Source of the DNA: Zingiber officinale
Taxonomy: Eukaryota > Streptophyta > Magnoliopsida > Zingiberales > Zingiberaceae
Assembly (NCBI RefSeq): GCF_018446385.1
Contig: NC_055990.1
Span: 22,377,558 to 22,441,557 of the forward strand
Direction of reading: 5' to 3'
Length of the DNA stretch: 64,000 bases
Both the position numbers and the translations under genes were made by a program. The notes below the pieces were generated by a model. It ran no database searches and was not told the DNA's origin. It worked only from the letters and a program-made list of their open reading frames with translations. This document shows positions 12,418 to 23,555 of this stretch, piece by piece. The stretch's first letter is position 1; each line of letters starts with the position of its first letter.

Positions 12418-13090
12418 GATGACTAATCTGTGTTTATCTTGTACCCTTCTTTTTCAAGGATGTGAGACTTCCTCCTTCTATAACTTTGACTTGAAGATTA
12501 TTAAAGGCATGTGATCGGGCAGACTACCCTTATGCAATGTATTGTTCACTTATTACGCTCACTTAGGGTCTATGGACTTTTTCACTTTATATGTTCGAGC
12601 AGTTTGTTAAGTATTTATCCCTCTTACAGGAGCTTAGTCAACTTTAACATCTATGTAGGCGTCAAGGCATGTGACTGGGAAGGTCACTCTACCTGACCGG
12701 ACATTTATCCTGACCAGCTAATTCAATGCCCTGACCAAGTTTAGCACTTTAGCTATTCAATTAGTCACTCTTCCTAACCAACATACTCCAGTGTCCCCGA
12801 TCGAGTTTCACGCGGTCTGGTTACTTGACTAGTCACGAGCCATGATATTCAAGAGTCTCCTTACATGTTCGAGGGGGAGCTACTGTAACATCGCCTATTC
12901 CCGAAGCCACGACAACTCCTTATCCCCCTTTTACCTCGTGTCCCTTGCCTCAACTTTTTCTAACACGCCCCCTTGACACTGTTTTCTAGGATGATCCTAC
13001 GACCATCGTTGCTTTTAAGTCTATGGCTAACGCCAGCTACCTTAGGCACGAACAGCCTGATGGGCGCTGACGACGAAGCCCTCTACGCCC
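12418..13090. other. non-coding stretch between two gypsy-type ORF fragments
   Basis: No gene is seen. It holds the probable 3' flank of the preceding pseudogene. A purine run (cgagggggag) precedes TGTAACATCG at about 12886, which could be a polypurine tract and LTR start, but no matching LTR end or second copy was found. Confidence 0.35.
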
Positions 13091-13101
13091 CCCTTGACAA
13101 C

Positions 13102-13109
13102 TATAAATA
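13102..13109 (+). promoter_or_regulatory. TATA box upstream of the gypsy-type ORF fragment
   Basis: TATAAATA lies 115 bp before the ATG at 13217, in a pyrimidine-rich leader. A second family member at 48448 has TATATAA about 150 bp before its ATG, so a promoter-leader-ORF arrangement seems to be a family trait. Confidence 0.5.
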
Positions 13110-13216
13110 TCTTTCCCCTTCTGTTTCACTGAACCTTTCACCTCCAACTTAAGTCTTCCTCTTGTTTTTGCTACCTTCTGCGTTCTGCCTCTTTCGCTTG
13201 GTGTCTGCAAACTCTC

Positions 13217-13750
13217 ATGGACTCTCCTGCGCCTGCATACACTCCTGGAGTCTCGACCTTCACTGGTGTGGATCTAGATGATCTCCGTTTTACGTATGAA
13301 GTTCCCATGGCCATGCATATCATCATACCCTCTGAGGTTCATATGGTCTCCTCCCCCTCCGGCAGTCTATATGACTTTTTTCAAAAAGCAGTTTGTCACC
13401 GGCCTCCGTTTTTCTATCTACCCTTTCTTCTCTGACGTAAGTTGCTATTTTCGCATCCCTCTTTGTCAACTTACTCCCAACTCCATACAGATCTTGTGTG
13501 GGTTCATTCTCCTCTATGAAGTGTGTGATGCCCCCTGGACTCCCCGTCTGTTCCACTGCTTCTTTACCCCTCGTCGTCATAACAAAGGCCTTTTCCGTCT
13601 CCAAGCCCGTCCTCGTATTACCTTCTTTGTTGCCCTCCCATCCTCATAATCAGAATAGAAGGAGAAATATTTTTTCATACGTTTCCCCATTGCCATGGAG
13701 TGACCTACCCAGTGGTGTTCTGTTCTTTCTTCGGCGCCTTATCTAAGGGA
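13217..13750 (+). pseudogene. gypsy-type transposon ORF, N-terminal Transposase_28-like domain, frameshifted
   Basis: The ATG at 13217 opens a 72-codon frame that breaks at the run of T and A near 13375. The next frame continues the domain with FVTGLRFSIYPFF, CQLTPNSIQILCGFI and LLYEVCDAP, the pattern of the 'putative gypsy type transposon' domain (G-L-R-x-P-x-x-P-F-F, then L-x-P-N-x). Two stops follow at about 13648. The protein is thought to be a gag-like or accessory product of plant retroelements; its biochemical role is not known to me. The copy is non-functional. Confidence 0.5.
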
Positions 13751-13929
13751 CTTTCAGACAGACCCTAACTTTATGGAAGTATTCGCGCAACTGGCAGGTT
13801 GGCGCTTTCATTTGCTCATTCTTATGACGGAAAACGTGTTGTTTCTTTTCAGGTTGACCCACATCCCTTCAGAGCTACCACACTCTTTAGGTAAGGCTTA
13901 CCCTACCCTGACTTACCTTTGTCGTCCTA

Positions 13930-14815
13930 CTCTGTTTTTGGTGCTCTCTTGCAGCAAATACTCTTACTCGAGCATCCTTGACCAGGCCTCTTCCCCTGAG
14001 CAATTTGGAAATAAATCACCGAGGACACATAATTTTGGATAGGAGGGGCCTTCCCTCGCTCAGCTCCTGTCCGAACTTTGGGCGACATAACAGGGTCACT
14101 TGGGAGTTGTGGATCGGCAACAGAAGCAGAGGCAGAGACAGCGGTCTGTTTTCTGGTACTTCTTGCTGCTGGCGAAGTGGCGCTGGAAAATAGTTCCGAA
14201 GTCATGGAAGCAGGTGATGGGCCCATTCGACAATCCATCGAACCATTTTTTATGTCGAGTCGGACAGAGTGTTCAAGAACACTCGACACTTGATGACGTC
14301 GATGTATTAGTACAACAACGCAACGTTCAAAAACTTTCGGAAATGATTCTTCGGATCCTTGCTACCATCATACTCTCTGATAGCTGGGGGTTTGTACCCC
14401 TTCAGTAGCTTCTTCTCGAGTACCTTTAGAGAGAAGGACACTTACTCCTCAGGCTCTCCGGGGGCTCCTTCCAAAGGACTATGATTTTCCCTTTCTTTGA
14501 GTCCCTGAACAGGGAGCTTTATATCATGGAGGCTTGCGGCTGCTCTTTCTTATTATAACAGTCCGGGCTCTTGTGGTAATAGTCCAGGCCAGGCTCCTGA
14601 TAGAAGGTTGGGGGGAACTCCTCAGACTATTTTCTCTTAGATCCTCTATCCGAGACGTGAGTAGGGTCATTGGAAATTGCAGCCATCTTGTACGGTCGTG
14701 AAGTAGTGATCTGTTTTTCAGAAGCCGCCCGCCTCTTGGCCTCCTTGAACAGTTCGTACTCCCTTGTCATTATGGTGACGTTGATTCTTCCGGTCTCTTC
14801 CATCTTCACGCTCCA
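13930..14815 (-). pseudogene. Gypsy gag remnant
   Basis: On the minus strand, directly after the primer-binding site at 14831-14849, a 60-codon frame (14627-14809) opens with MKMEETGRINVTIM and contains an E-A-K-R-R-A-A-S stretch of the kind seen at the start of Gypsy gag. Further reading towards 13930 is coding-like but broken by stops and frameshifts. No zinc knuckle or pol motif is seen before the sequence changes to the plus-strand fragment at 13217-13750. The position relative to the LTR is the main evidence. Confidence 0.45.
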
Positions 14816-14830
14816 TAATAGGTGAAGGAA

Positions 14831-14849
14831 GTCCCCACAGACGACGCCA
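14831..14849 (-). other. probable Gypsy primer-binding site
   Basis: The minus strand reads TTGGCGTCGTCTGTGGGGAC immediately inside the LTR. It is close to the TGGCGCCGTCTGTGGG-type sites of plant Tat-lineage Gypsy elements. One mismatch in the GGCGCC core suggests age. Confidence 0.6.
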
Positions 14850-14852
14850 AAT

Positions 14853-15827
14853 TGATCATGTCTGGAATCTGAGTCAGATGAAGGCCGGATGAGCTGTCGT
14901 TGGTGTTGACGGAGAGGCGACTATGACACCCCTATCACATGTGCCCTTGAGAACGGACCCCCACGTGGCGCTGACAGACGACATTAACTAAGCCGACGGT
15001 ACTTGAGCTCTGCACACACTTAGACAAGCACACGAAATGTTAGAGGCTAGAAACCAGGGAAAAAGTCCCCGGAGCAGACCCTCCGACGCTCAAGTCAGGT
15101 ACTTTTTCCTCAGAAGAACAGTGTATGAAGGAGAAAAAAAAGTAGAAGACAAGTGCAAATGTGCGAGAGAGTGTACCTGCTCAAGGGAGATGACCTCCCT
15201 TTTTATATGATAGTGTGTACCTCTGGAGCCTGACTGTTGTTAGTGAATGTTGGGTGTCAGGACCTGTCTAGTGATGGAGGACGCGTGACACCCTTTTGTG
15301 GACTGGAAGAAGGTTCTATTCGCAGATGACCGCAGACCATTAGAATCTTCCCTGACATACAACAGTTATTCTCTGACAGACGGTTACGATTCCCTAACCT
15401 TATTGTTGTGTAGCGCCTTCTATCCTGTCCGGGTATGACTAGGGCAGCTCGGGATGATCTATCAGGTATAACACCTAGCCTAAGTCTTGAGGGGCAGGGA
15501 GAGTTGAGGTGATATCACTCAAGAGCTGGCCGAGAGTTGGCATACTAAGAGAACCATGCCTGGATATAACCGAGCTGTGAAAACCAGACTAGTCGGAGCA
15601 GGTCAGGCATTACCCCGATTGCACATCTTGATTCAGATATGGGATCCTGATCTGTAAGCACCCGACCGGGCATTATGCGTCTAACGACACCAGGAGGTCC
15701 TACCTCTTTTTTCCCTAGCTGCTAACTGCCACGCCCTTCTGAATGTTGACTGTCACATCCTCCTGATTGTTAATTGCCACGTCTCCTTGACTTTAGACTG
15801 TCACGTCTTCTTGACTCTCGATGATCA
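14853..15827 (-). repeat. Gypsy LTR (about 975 bp), 5' LTR of a truncated element
   Basis: Both ends read TGATCA (14853-14858 and 15822-15827), so the LTR is TG...CA bounded with short inverted termini. A TATAAAAAGG-type box lies on the minus strand near 15200-15208. The primer-binding site and gag remnant follow at its 3' end in minus orientation. Its outer end carries the 24-bp tandem array at 15722-15817. The second LTR is not in the window. The exact ends are inferred from the TGATCA termini. Confidence 0.5.
15722..15817 (+). repeat. four degenerate 24-25 bp tandem repeats in LTR U3
   Basis: Units starting at about 15722, 15747, 15771 and 15795 each contain a ctgycacrycy core followed by ctyctga or cttga, for example tgactgtcacatcctcctga. 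They sit at the U3 end of the inferred Gypsy LTR, a usual place for repeated enhancer-like units. Confidence 0.75.
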
Positions 15828-17300
15828 GACCCTACCATTATGCACCGTATTAGGATACAATAATGACACGAAGGCCAAAATACGACGGCGGCTCAAAGGC
15901 CGGAATACAACAAGTTAGATTGGAGCACAATGAGAGCGAGGGCTCGGGGGCCCAACCGACATCGGAGACGTACGACAATGCAGATCGAGAGCAGGAGTGT
16001 CGGATCATCGACTATGAGATGCCGGTAGCGGCGCCGACGGCTGAGGACTACTCGCCGTGGGCTATAGAGTGAATGATGACGTTGGAAGATGAAGGGATGG
16101 TCGGCGACGTGCCTGATCGGCGATGATGGTTGCATCGACAGAGAAGAGATGGAGGAGGCGTGCAAAAAAGGGGGAAGAGTGGCTGTGGCAGCGGACTGTA
16201 GCGATGGCGATGGCTCTGACGGCTAGGATTGTGAGGAGAGAGGAAGAGGAAAGGGAGAACATGGGACCAACGGCTCACCGGCAATGAGGGAGAAGGTGAC
16301 GACGGTGGCGGCGTGTTTGCTCCTGGTGGTGCTTGGCTTTGGAGTATGAGATGACATACTTGAACAGGGAGACGAGGAGGGATGATGGCACTGCAGTGGA
16401 TGATGACGACGGCATGAGCGGCGATGGGTGTGCAGAGGCTGGCGTCGCTGGTCCTTGGAGTGGCGGCGTGCGAAGCCAAGAAGAAGGCGGCGTCGAGCAT
16501 TGAGAGAGATAAAGAGAGGAGAAAAAGGGAGGAGGGGTGGCTTGTCGGTGACGAGGGAGAAGGTGGCGACAGCTATGACGTGAAGAGGAGGTGGCGGCGT
16601 TGACATGAGATGATGGCGGCGGTGTAAAAAACCAGAAGTCCTCCTCTCCTCGTTGTGAACAGTATCCCTCTATTACACCAAAAACTCTTAAAGTATGAAA
16701 AGATTAAAATATTCTCCTTCTTCTCCATAATTCTATTTGGACCTCACGATATATCCACATGATTAGTTTAAAAAATTTAAAAATTATGATATAGTTATTA
16801 TAATCCTAATCTTAAATTCATCATCGTAAATATATTATAACAATTTTTTTTTACATATTGTAGCAATTATTTTAAATTTTAAACTCATCTTAAACGTATT
16901 ATAACAATTATTGGATATCTTATACATATTATAATAACTATTACTATTAGATTGTTTCTACATGCTAGAAAAATTATTTAGTAGCTTTTACAATATGTAT
17001 AAATTATTGATAATTGCTACAGCAACCCTTAATTAAGAAGTATTTTTGAGACAAAATTATTCAAAAATGGGACACCTATTTAATCCGGGTTCTTTTGATT
17101 TGTCATTACTCCTTATCTAGATATCTACCACAACAAAATTATAATAAAATACCTTTAAAATGAAAATACTATCAACACCCTTTTAAAATTCTTTTAAAAT
17201 GAAAATTTGAGAATAATAAAAATAAGGTGTGCTTTTTAATTGTCATTTCACTCAATTGAGACGGGGATAGATTATAATTTACCAAAAATGAGGGGGTGAA
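15828..17300. other. non-coding flank of the ALBA gene
   Basis: 15,860-16,620 is GC-rich and purine-biased, with many gatgg and ggcgg words. Its open frames on both strands (15863-16072; 16048-16606 minus) are Pro/His/Arg-rich, lack family features and are probably low-complexity artefacts or a broken exon. From 16,620 it turns AT-rich with no gene seen. Phrases like attataacaattatt near 16,895 resemble the repeats at 61.5-62.0 kb. Confidence 0.4.
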
Positions 17301-17421
17301 TTGAACAACTCAGTGGAGCTTTGCTCTTATTGGATCTCAGTGAATAGCCCTGTCCCTCCTCTCAAGCCCTAACCCCGACGATCCGTTTGGTTTCGCTCCG
17401 CCGGAGCAGCGGCGTTGATCG

Positions 17422-20400
17422 ATGGACAGATACCAAAAAGTGGAGCAGCCACGACCGGAATCCACCATAAGCGAAAACGAGGTACGAATCACAAGTCAGG
17501 GCGTCATCCGCAACTATGTTAGCTACGCCACGAGCCTCTTTCAGGTGTTGACATCTTACATCGCTGATCTATTTTATTTCTTTAGTTTCTTCCATTTTAC
17601 ATGTTTGTTAATTCTAAGCAGCTCTATGAATCGAGATTGACGGTCAATGAGCAGTTTCCTCTTGTTTGATTTATGAATTGTGAATGCTCCGATGGTCGAT
17701 GACCATTATCTTCTTAACAAGGTAGAGCTTAGATGTTGCATCCAGATTGTTTCTTCCTTATTGTTACTTGGACATAAATGTCATATGGGGAAGTCCTTGA
17801 CATGGTTATTGGAGCAAAAGGTGAAGGCGTCACCTTAGTGGCTCCTCCTGAGCGGCCCCACACTTTCTGGAATGGGGTAAATCACGAGGGGCATTTGCCC
17901 TAATGTATCGGCCCATTGCATGTGAGGTTTGACACCCAACAAGGCATCTTGCACCCCTTGGGAATTGACACCAAGACCTATTGGAGTAACCACCCATGCA
18001 AGTCCTTGACATGGTTATGCTCACACATAATGTTGTGCGCCTATTGGCCTTATTCTTTGAATATATTTCTTTTAGAAAGGAAAAGGAGATTGTATGCATT
18101 GATTAGCTAACTTCATAACACTGGAACTTGTGTGGTCTTCCTAGTTTCTGATTTTCTCATATGCTTGCAACCTGTGTACTTCTCCCAGCATTTTCTATTT
18201 TCATCACACACAATAAGCCTTCTAACCATAATTCTTCAATAAAGTTAGTAAATGATGTGATTTGCCTTGTTTTAAGGTCAAAACTTTAATCTAATAAACT
18301 CCTAGATTATGGATGATAATTTCTCCTGTTTCCTGAATCTCATTCTTGTGATCTTTGATATCTTGTAGACTGAAATTGGAGTTTAACTAACACACTTGGT
18401 CTCAACAATCACAAACTTGTGAAATGATTCTTGAAATCCTTAATTGCATAAGGTTATTACTTATTACTTGTTACAACACAATGAACATCTTACTTAATTG
18501 CCCCTAACAATGTCATTGAACTGTTACTCTCAAGGAATTTATATCAATCCCGATTACTTCATTGCAAGATCCAACAGCAGCCACCGGATCACTATCTGCC
18601 ATCTGAGGAGTTTAGATCTAAATTGCCAACTTTGCCTGGTGGGTCGCTGATGTGTCTGTCAATCCCCTCTTTGCTCACTGACCATAAAGAACTCGTAAAC
18701 TCTCACATCCATGTGAGCGGCCTCCTGCAAACCTTGCATTGACATCAAGGTTTGCATCAAGTGATCCTCTTTGTCTCCAAGCCATCTGCTTTGTCTTATA
18801 ATCAGCTTCTCTGACCTCTAACTTCACCACAGATTTGAAAATTGTTGACTCATCATCCTCAGATCTGCCTCCTGTAGGTTATTTTCTCTTCCTTTTCTCG
18901 TAATCAGAAATCCAGAGCCGACCTGTAGGTTCTTTTCTTTTTTCCCTTTAGATAAACAATTAATGGTATTGTAGTGTACTTCTCTTGCTTTCTGTACCAG
19001 ATTTGTGGTTCTTTCCCTCCTCTTGCTTCTACATTTATTTGTTCTTGGAGTTCTCCCTCCTATTTTCTCAGTTTGCTTTTTTGTTCTCCAAGGCTTAGTT
19101 TGCGTTCTAATTTTTCTTCTACCGTCATTTCAAATTTCTCTTTTGCTCTCTTCCTTTTGCTTCTTCCTCTTCTCTTGATTTCTCTTTCCTTCTAAAAAAT
19201 TAAATTGACTCTATTTGTATATAGTGAATAACCAAATAGAGCAAATGTCCTATTCTTATTTTGCTATATCCAGCAAAGGGTTGAGTTGTGCCATCCATCT
19301 TCAACAAAGACCAAGATCTCATGTTCTCATTTTGTAGCAAACGAGCTATGCTATCCATTTTTCCTCTAAGACCCTCAAGTGTTTTCCTTCCCTCACGATA
19401 TTGCATGCAGTTAGACGATCCACTTTAGGGAGAGGCCCACTTAAGAGCTGTTTTATGAAAACTCCATTTATCCCAGTTTCATTTTATCTTTTCTCCCTTT
19501 GGCCTCTGTTACTGATGTGCTAGTTGGTTTGAGGTCAAAGGACCGTTGCTTGCATGCTTCATCAACCTTCTCCGAAGTTTTGCTGAATGGATCATTAGTT
19601 GTATGCTTTGTTAACTCATGTTTTTTTTATTCATCTAGTGTGATTATTAGGCTTTTATTTTATTACGATGTTTAAGTCTACATTTTTAGTTGATGTAATG
19701 TGCTGAATTTAATATTCGTCATCATACATGTTCTATCTTAAAATGTATTGTCTATTAGGTATTAGGTGCAGCGGGCGTACTCTCACATTAGTACTCCTGG
19801 GTTTAGATTTTATCATTAGTTTATATATATATATACTTGTGACATGGCTATATCATTATGTGTGATAGAATATTTCCTTTCACCTAGTTTATACTATTTA
19901 TAACCATTTTTTCCTTTCTTAGTATGGTTATATTGCCCATGGCATCTTAGAAAAATAATGTTGAAGAGCTGAAAGCATATGTGGATGAATGAAAGAACAT
20001 ATTCTTTCACCTAGAATGAATGGAAGTTTGATAATGTATATAGCATCTTCTTTTTGAGATTCAGTATTGTCATTCTCTTGATTAGTTAATGTGTTGCTAA
20101 ATTTTGGAAAGAAAACCACTCTTTGATCATACCTACTGTGGCACTTCAAGCAGGATAAACTTGTTAGAGAGATTGTTTTAAAGGCAATGGGACAGGCTAT
20201 CAGCAAAGCTGTGGCAGTTGCAGAAATCGTAAAGGTTGAATTTTGTATTTTGCATCTTTTCCCCTACATTTTCCTTCATATTTGCATTCAACTTTAGCAC
20301 TATATGTTTCGTGTATATATTCTTTCTGCAGAAAAGGAATCGTGGGTTATATCAAGATACTGCAATCAGTTCTGTCAGTATTACTGACGTGTGGGAACCC

Positions 20401-23400
20401 ATTGAAGAAGGCCTTGTGCCGTTAAGTCTCAATATTTTTGCTGATCATATAGTGTCTGAATACTTTGCTACTACACTTATGTATGCTAGGATGCTTAAAT
20501 TTTTAAAATTCTATATTCAGTCTGGAGACGACACGGCATGTTTCAATGATTTCAATTTCTCTATCAGCCAGAGAATTAAACAAAAACTCCCCTGGGTAGC
20601 CTATCTATTTCTTCTACTTGTGACGTTATGGTATCTTTTAATTACCTCAAATCCTTTTCTTTATTTTCTAGGTATCAAGTTCCCTTGGAGCAGCCAAGGC
20701 GCCAGCCCAGGTATCAGCAACCTCAACAGCAACTGCAGTTTAAAATAAAGCAAGAACGGAATCAATTCAACGAGGGTACTTTCATAGCTCTCATGTTTTT
20801 TACATATTGATTTTATTAATTCAATTTGGTAATTTGCTTGGTAAAGATTCATATGCCGGAGGACACATCGGAGGACACATTAGAGGTCGAGGAAGAGGAA
20901 GAAGAGGAAGGGGTTGGGGAAGAGGATATGGTAGATATGAATACGACCAGGGTGGGTATGACAACTACCAACGAGGATATGGCGAATATGACTACAATCA
21001 AGGTGGATATGGTTACGATCAAGGTAGATATGGTTACAATCAAGGCATTTTTGTTTTAGGTTGCATTATATGCAAAAATGTTGTGTTTATTTTCTTCAAC
21101 TAAGCTGACAATGTATTTCTTGATAGAAAATGATGCTTGGAACTCCAATTGGGGACGGGGCAGAGGTGAATGGACTTACTATGGTAACTTTGCCTACTCA
21201 GTCTCTTTTATCTTATGCACAGATCTTCCTTATAAAGTAATACAGAGGAAACACGTCTCCCAGTCTTTTTGAAACTTATTTTGTTTTCTTTAAATTATGC
21301 CAAGTTTAACAGACCATTTAAATTATGCTGTGGCTAGTTAACCCACTTCTCTCTGAAGTTGACGAGTCACATCAAATTCTTCGTTCATAAAGGAGGAATA
21401 GAATGCATGCAATAGCAGTAGAGTAATAATTAATGCATTTACATGGACATAATAGCAGTATATATCCATCAAACACTGAAATAAGCCTTCAAAGCAACAT
21501 ATTTAATACAGATTTTATGCTTATGCAACGTATAGATAATAAATACATTCTTATACCAAAATTATAAATAAAAATTTAAAGAGATTACTCATTTAAGTTT
21601 GTTATATAGTAAAAAAGTTCATTTCATAATTCAACTTTCTTCCCTTTCTTTAGTGTAGTTTCCTAATTTAAAACTCTTAATAATGAAATTGTTTGATTGA
21701 ATTTTAAAGAGTTAATTATGGAAAGTGCTTAGGCCCTCTGTAGGGGAGGAGGAAGTGGTGGTGTGAGAGAAGAGGCAGGTGGAATCTTATAGAGGGAAAT
21801 AAAAAAAAAACTAAAATAAAAATGATAGAATAATTTATATTCAAATATAAAAATATTTTTGATCAAAAAATTAATGGGATAATTTTTGTCAGACATGTTA
21901 TCATTCTGTCTAGTGAAGTTAATGAATATGCTTGATTGGAAAAGAATTAGTCAATGCGTGAAATTGAGATTTTTGTTGATAAATTATGTTTGTTTTTTGT
22001 AACTACTTTGTAGATTAAGAACTGTTTATAAAAATTTAATGTATTTTCTGGTAATCACAGAAGATATTGGTTAGCCAAATTACTTCTATTAGATAGATAT
22101 TAGATAGTAATAAACAATCATCTTAAACCATGTAAAGTTTACTATATTTGATGCTGCTATTTGGTTATAGTGACCATGTCAATTATGTCTCAAGTCTGAT
22201 ATATATATTTTGTAGGTCATGCTGGTCATTTTTTGACATATAGATGATAGAAAAATCATTTGGCAGCATGATGATATGCCTAACTACCCAAGGTTTAGAA
22301 TCTAGTTCCTAGCTGGTTTCAGTTCTCGACCGGAACCAGATGTGTTGGATGTGTGGTGTCAATAGTTGTGCCAAACATTAACTCTAAGTGGAAGAAGAGG
22401 AGAACAAGTCCCCGGGGCAATGGTGCAACGGTTAGGCCCTTCAAGCGGTTAACTAGACATCTAAGGGTCGAATCCTAGCTATAGCACACTATAGGGATTT
22501 TCCTCTAGTGAGACGACAACTTTAAGAACGCTGACCACTTGGATGGGCCTTTGTGAGTGCTTTCCGATTTATCTTGGTGGCTGTTGGACACTTCTGTGAG
22601 GCCGGGCTGGTCACCTCCTGGATTAGTCGGTTCGAAGAGCTGGATCACAAAAAATGGAAAAAAGAGGAGAATGAGAAATTATCCTTGTACCTCACCTTTG
22701 TCTTGTGGCTTCAGTTCCATTGCTGGTGGTGGAAAACCCGTATATTTATTGCTAGCCTTTGTCTTACAACTAGGGTTCCATGGCTGAGGAGGAGGAGAAT
22801 GAGGTGGATTAGGCAGAACAAGATGGAGGTGGACGAGGAGTTAGTTGCCTTTGTCTCATGGCTCATGTTTCGTTGATTGCCTTTGATGCCTTCATCATTT
22901 GGCAGAGGAAAGACAGATGAAACCCAAAGCTTTATGGATGCCTTGGTCCCATGACTAGGTTTCGATGAGCCTTTAAAGCTTTGACAGGCACCATGTCTCG
23001 AGTATTTTTCCATGCTGGTTGGAGGGCAACAACAACCACCAAGCTTTTATCCCACTAAGTGGGGTTGGTTATATAAATTCTTCTACGTCATTGGTCTTGA
23101 TCCCCTATTATATCATGCTGGTTGGAGGGCAGAATGAAAAAAATTGTCAATGCCAATTAACATGGAATATTTTCTTAAACTATGCAACTACCTTTATAAA
23201 ACCTTATGACTTGCTGTTAATAACGACTTATTTGGGTCAAAATAGTTAATCTGCTTGTTCCAGACAAAGCTATATGCCTATATCTACTCCATTCTATGTT
23301 TGCTTCTACAAATGGCTCACAATTCTTTTATAAAAGGGAAGCTATATCTTTCCTTTTAAAAGCAAAACTTTATCATGCTTCCCTCTGTTAAACTTCTGAC

Positions 23401-23555
23401 TTAACATCGTGATCTAATATGCCTACTATGCTTTTTGACGAACATCATTCTCAAACATGACAGGTGGAGGATATAGTGGTGGCAGGGGTGGCAGCGGAAG
23501 GACTAGTGCAAGAGGCTACAGCCGTGGACGAGGAAGGGTGGGCCGCCGTGGGTGA
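17422..23555 (+). CDS. ALBA-domain RNA/DNA-binding protein with Gly/Arg/Tyr-rich tail
   Basis: Eight coding exons: 17422-17544, 20154-20234, 20332-20420, 20521-20595, 20672-20775, 20847-21044, 21127-21183, 23464-23555, about 272 aa. Residues 1-41 open MDRYQKVEQPRPES, the usual start of the long plant ALBA class. The ALBA fold spans about 19-125 (ENEVRITSQG, NYVSYATSL, IVLKAMGQAISKAVAVAEI, ITDVWEP, GLVPLETTRHVSMISI). Residues 126-155 are Gln/Pro-rich. The remainder is an RGG/YGG tail (GRGRGRRGRG, repeated GGYGYDQG-like units), ending R-V-G-R-R-G-stop. Plant ALBA proteins bind RNA and DNA and act in mRNA handling and stress granules, and the RGG tail fits RNA binding. Intron 1 is 2.6 kb and intron 7 is 2.3 kb; both hold retroposons. 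Exon 6 may end at a GC donor (21045) or at the in-frame GT at 21060, adding five residues. The family is certain; the expression pattern is unknown. Confidence 0.93.
17810..17999 (-). mobile_element. SINE-like retroposon in ALBA intron 1
   Basis: A 190-bp insert is bounded by a perfect 19-bp duplication, aagtccttgacatggttat, at 17791-17809 and 18000-18018. Read on the minus strand it has a tRNA-like start (GGGTGGTTACTCC) and a degenerate B-box (GTGTCAATTCCC), which suggests a tRNA-derived SINE. The long TSD shows insertion by target-primed reverse transcription. The SINE family was not recognised. Confidence 0.8.
22405..22661 (+). mobile_element. tRNA-derived SINE in ALBA intron 7
   Basis: A 257-bp element with a 10-bp duplication AAGAGGAGAA at 22395-22404 and 22662-22671. 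The head carries a Pol III A box (TGGTGCAACGGTTAGG, about 22421) and a B box (GGGTCGAATCC, about 22467), spaced as in a tRNA. The body is unrelated to tRNA and ends in an A-rich tail (cacaaaaaatggaaaa). It is not a functional tRNA, because no cloverleaf closes. Confidence 0.82.
23029..23113 (-). mobile_element. 85-bp RTE-LINE/SINE 3'-end fragment with 18-bp TSD
   Basis: A perfect 18-bp duplication (catgctggttggagggca) at 23011-23028 and 23114-23131 brackets 85 bp. On the minus strand the insert ends with CCCACTTAGTGGGATAA and a GTTGTTGT tail, the 3' end shared by plant RTE-type LINEs and their partner SINEs. It is a strongly 5'-truncated retroposon in ALBA intron 7. Confidence 0.85.

Noticed and set aside
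12886-13216. LTR beginning TGTAACATCG after a purine tract
   Set aside because: No matching TG...CA end, primer-binding site or second copy was found in the window, so it is mentioned only as a possibility.
16048-16606. Pro/His/Arg-rich minus-strand frames of 66-150 codons
   Set aside because: Low-complexity purine/GC-biased DNA opens several overlapping frames; no motif or splice continuation was found.
22410-22480. tRNA gene suggested by A and B boxes
   Set aside because: It is the head of a SINE with a TSD; the arms do not fold as a tRNA.
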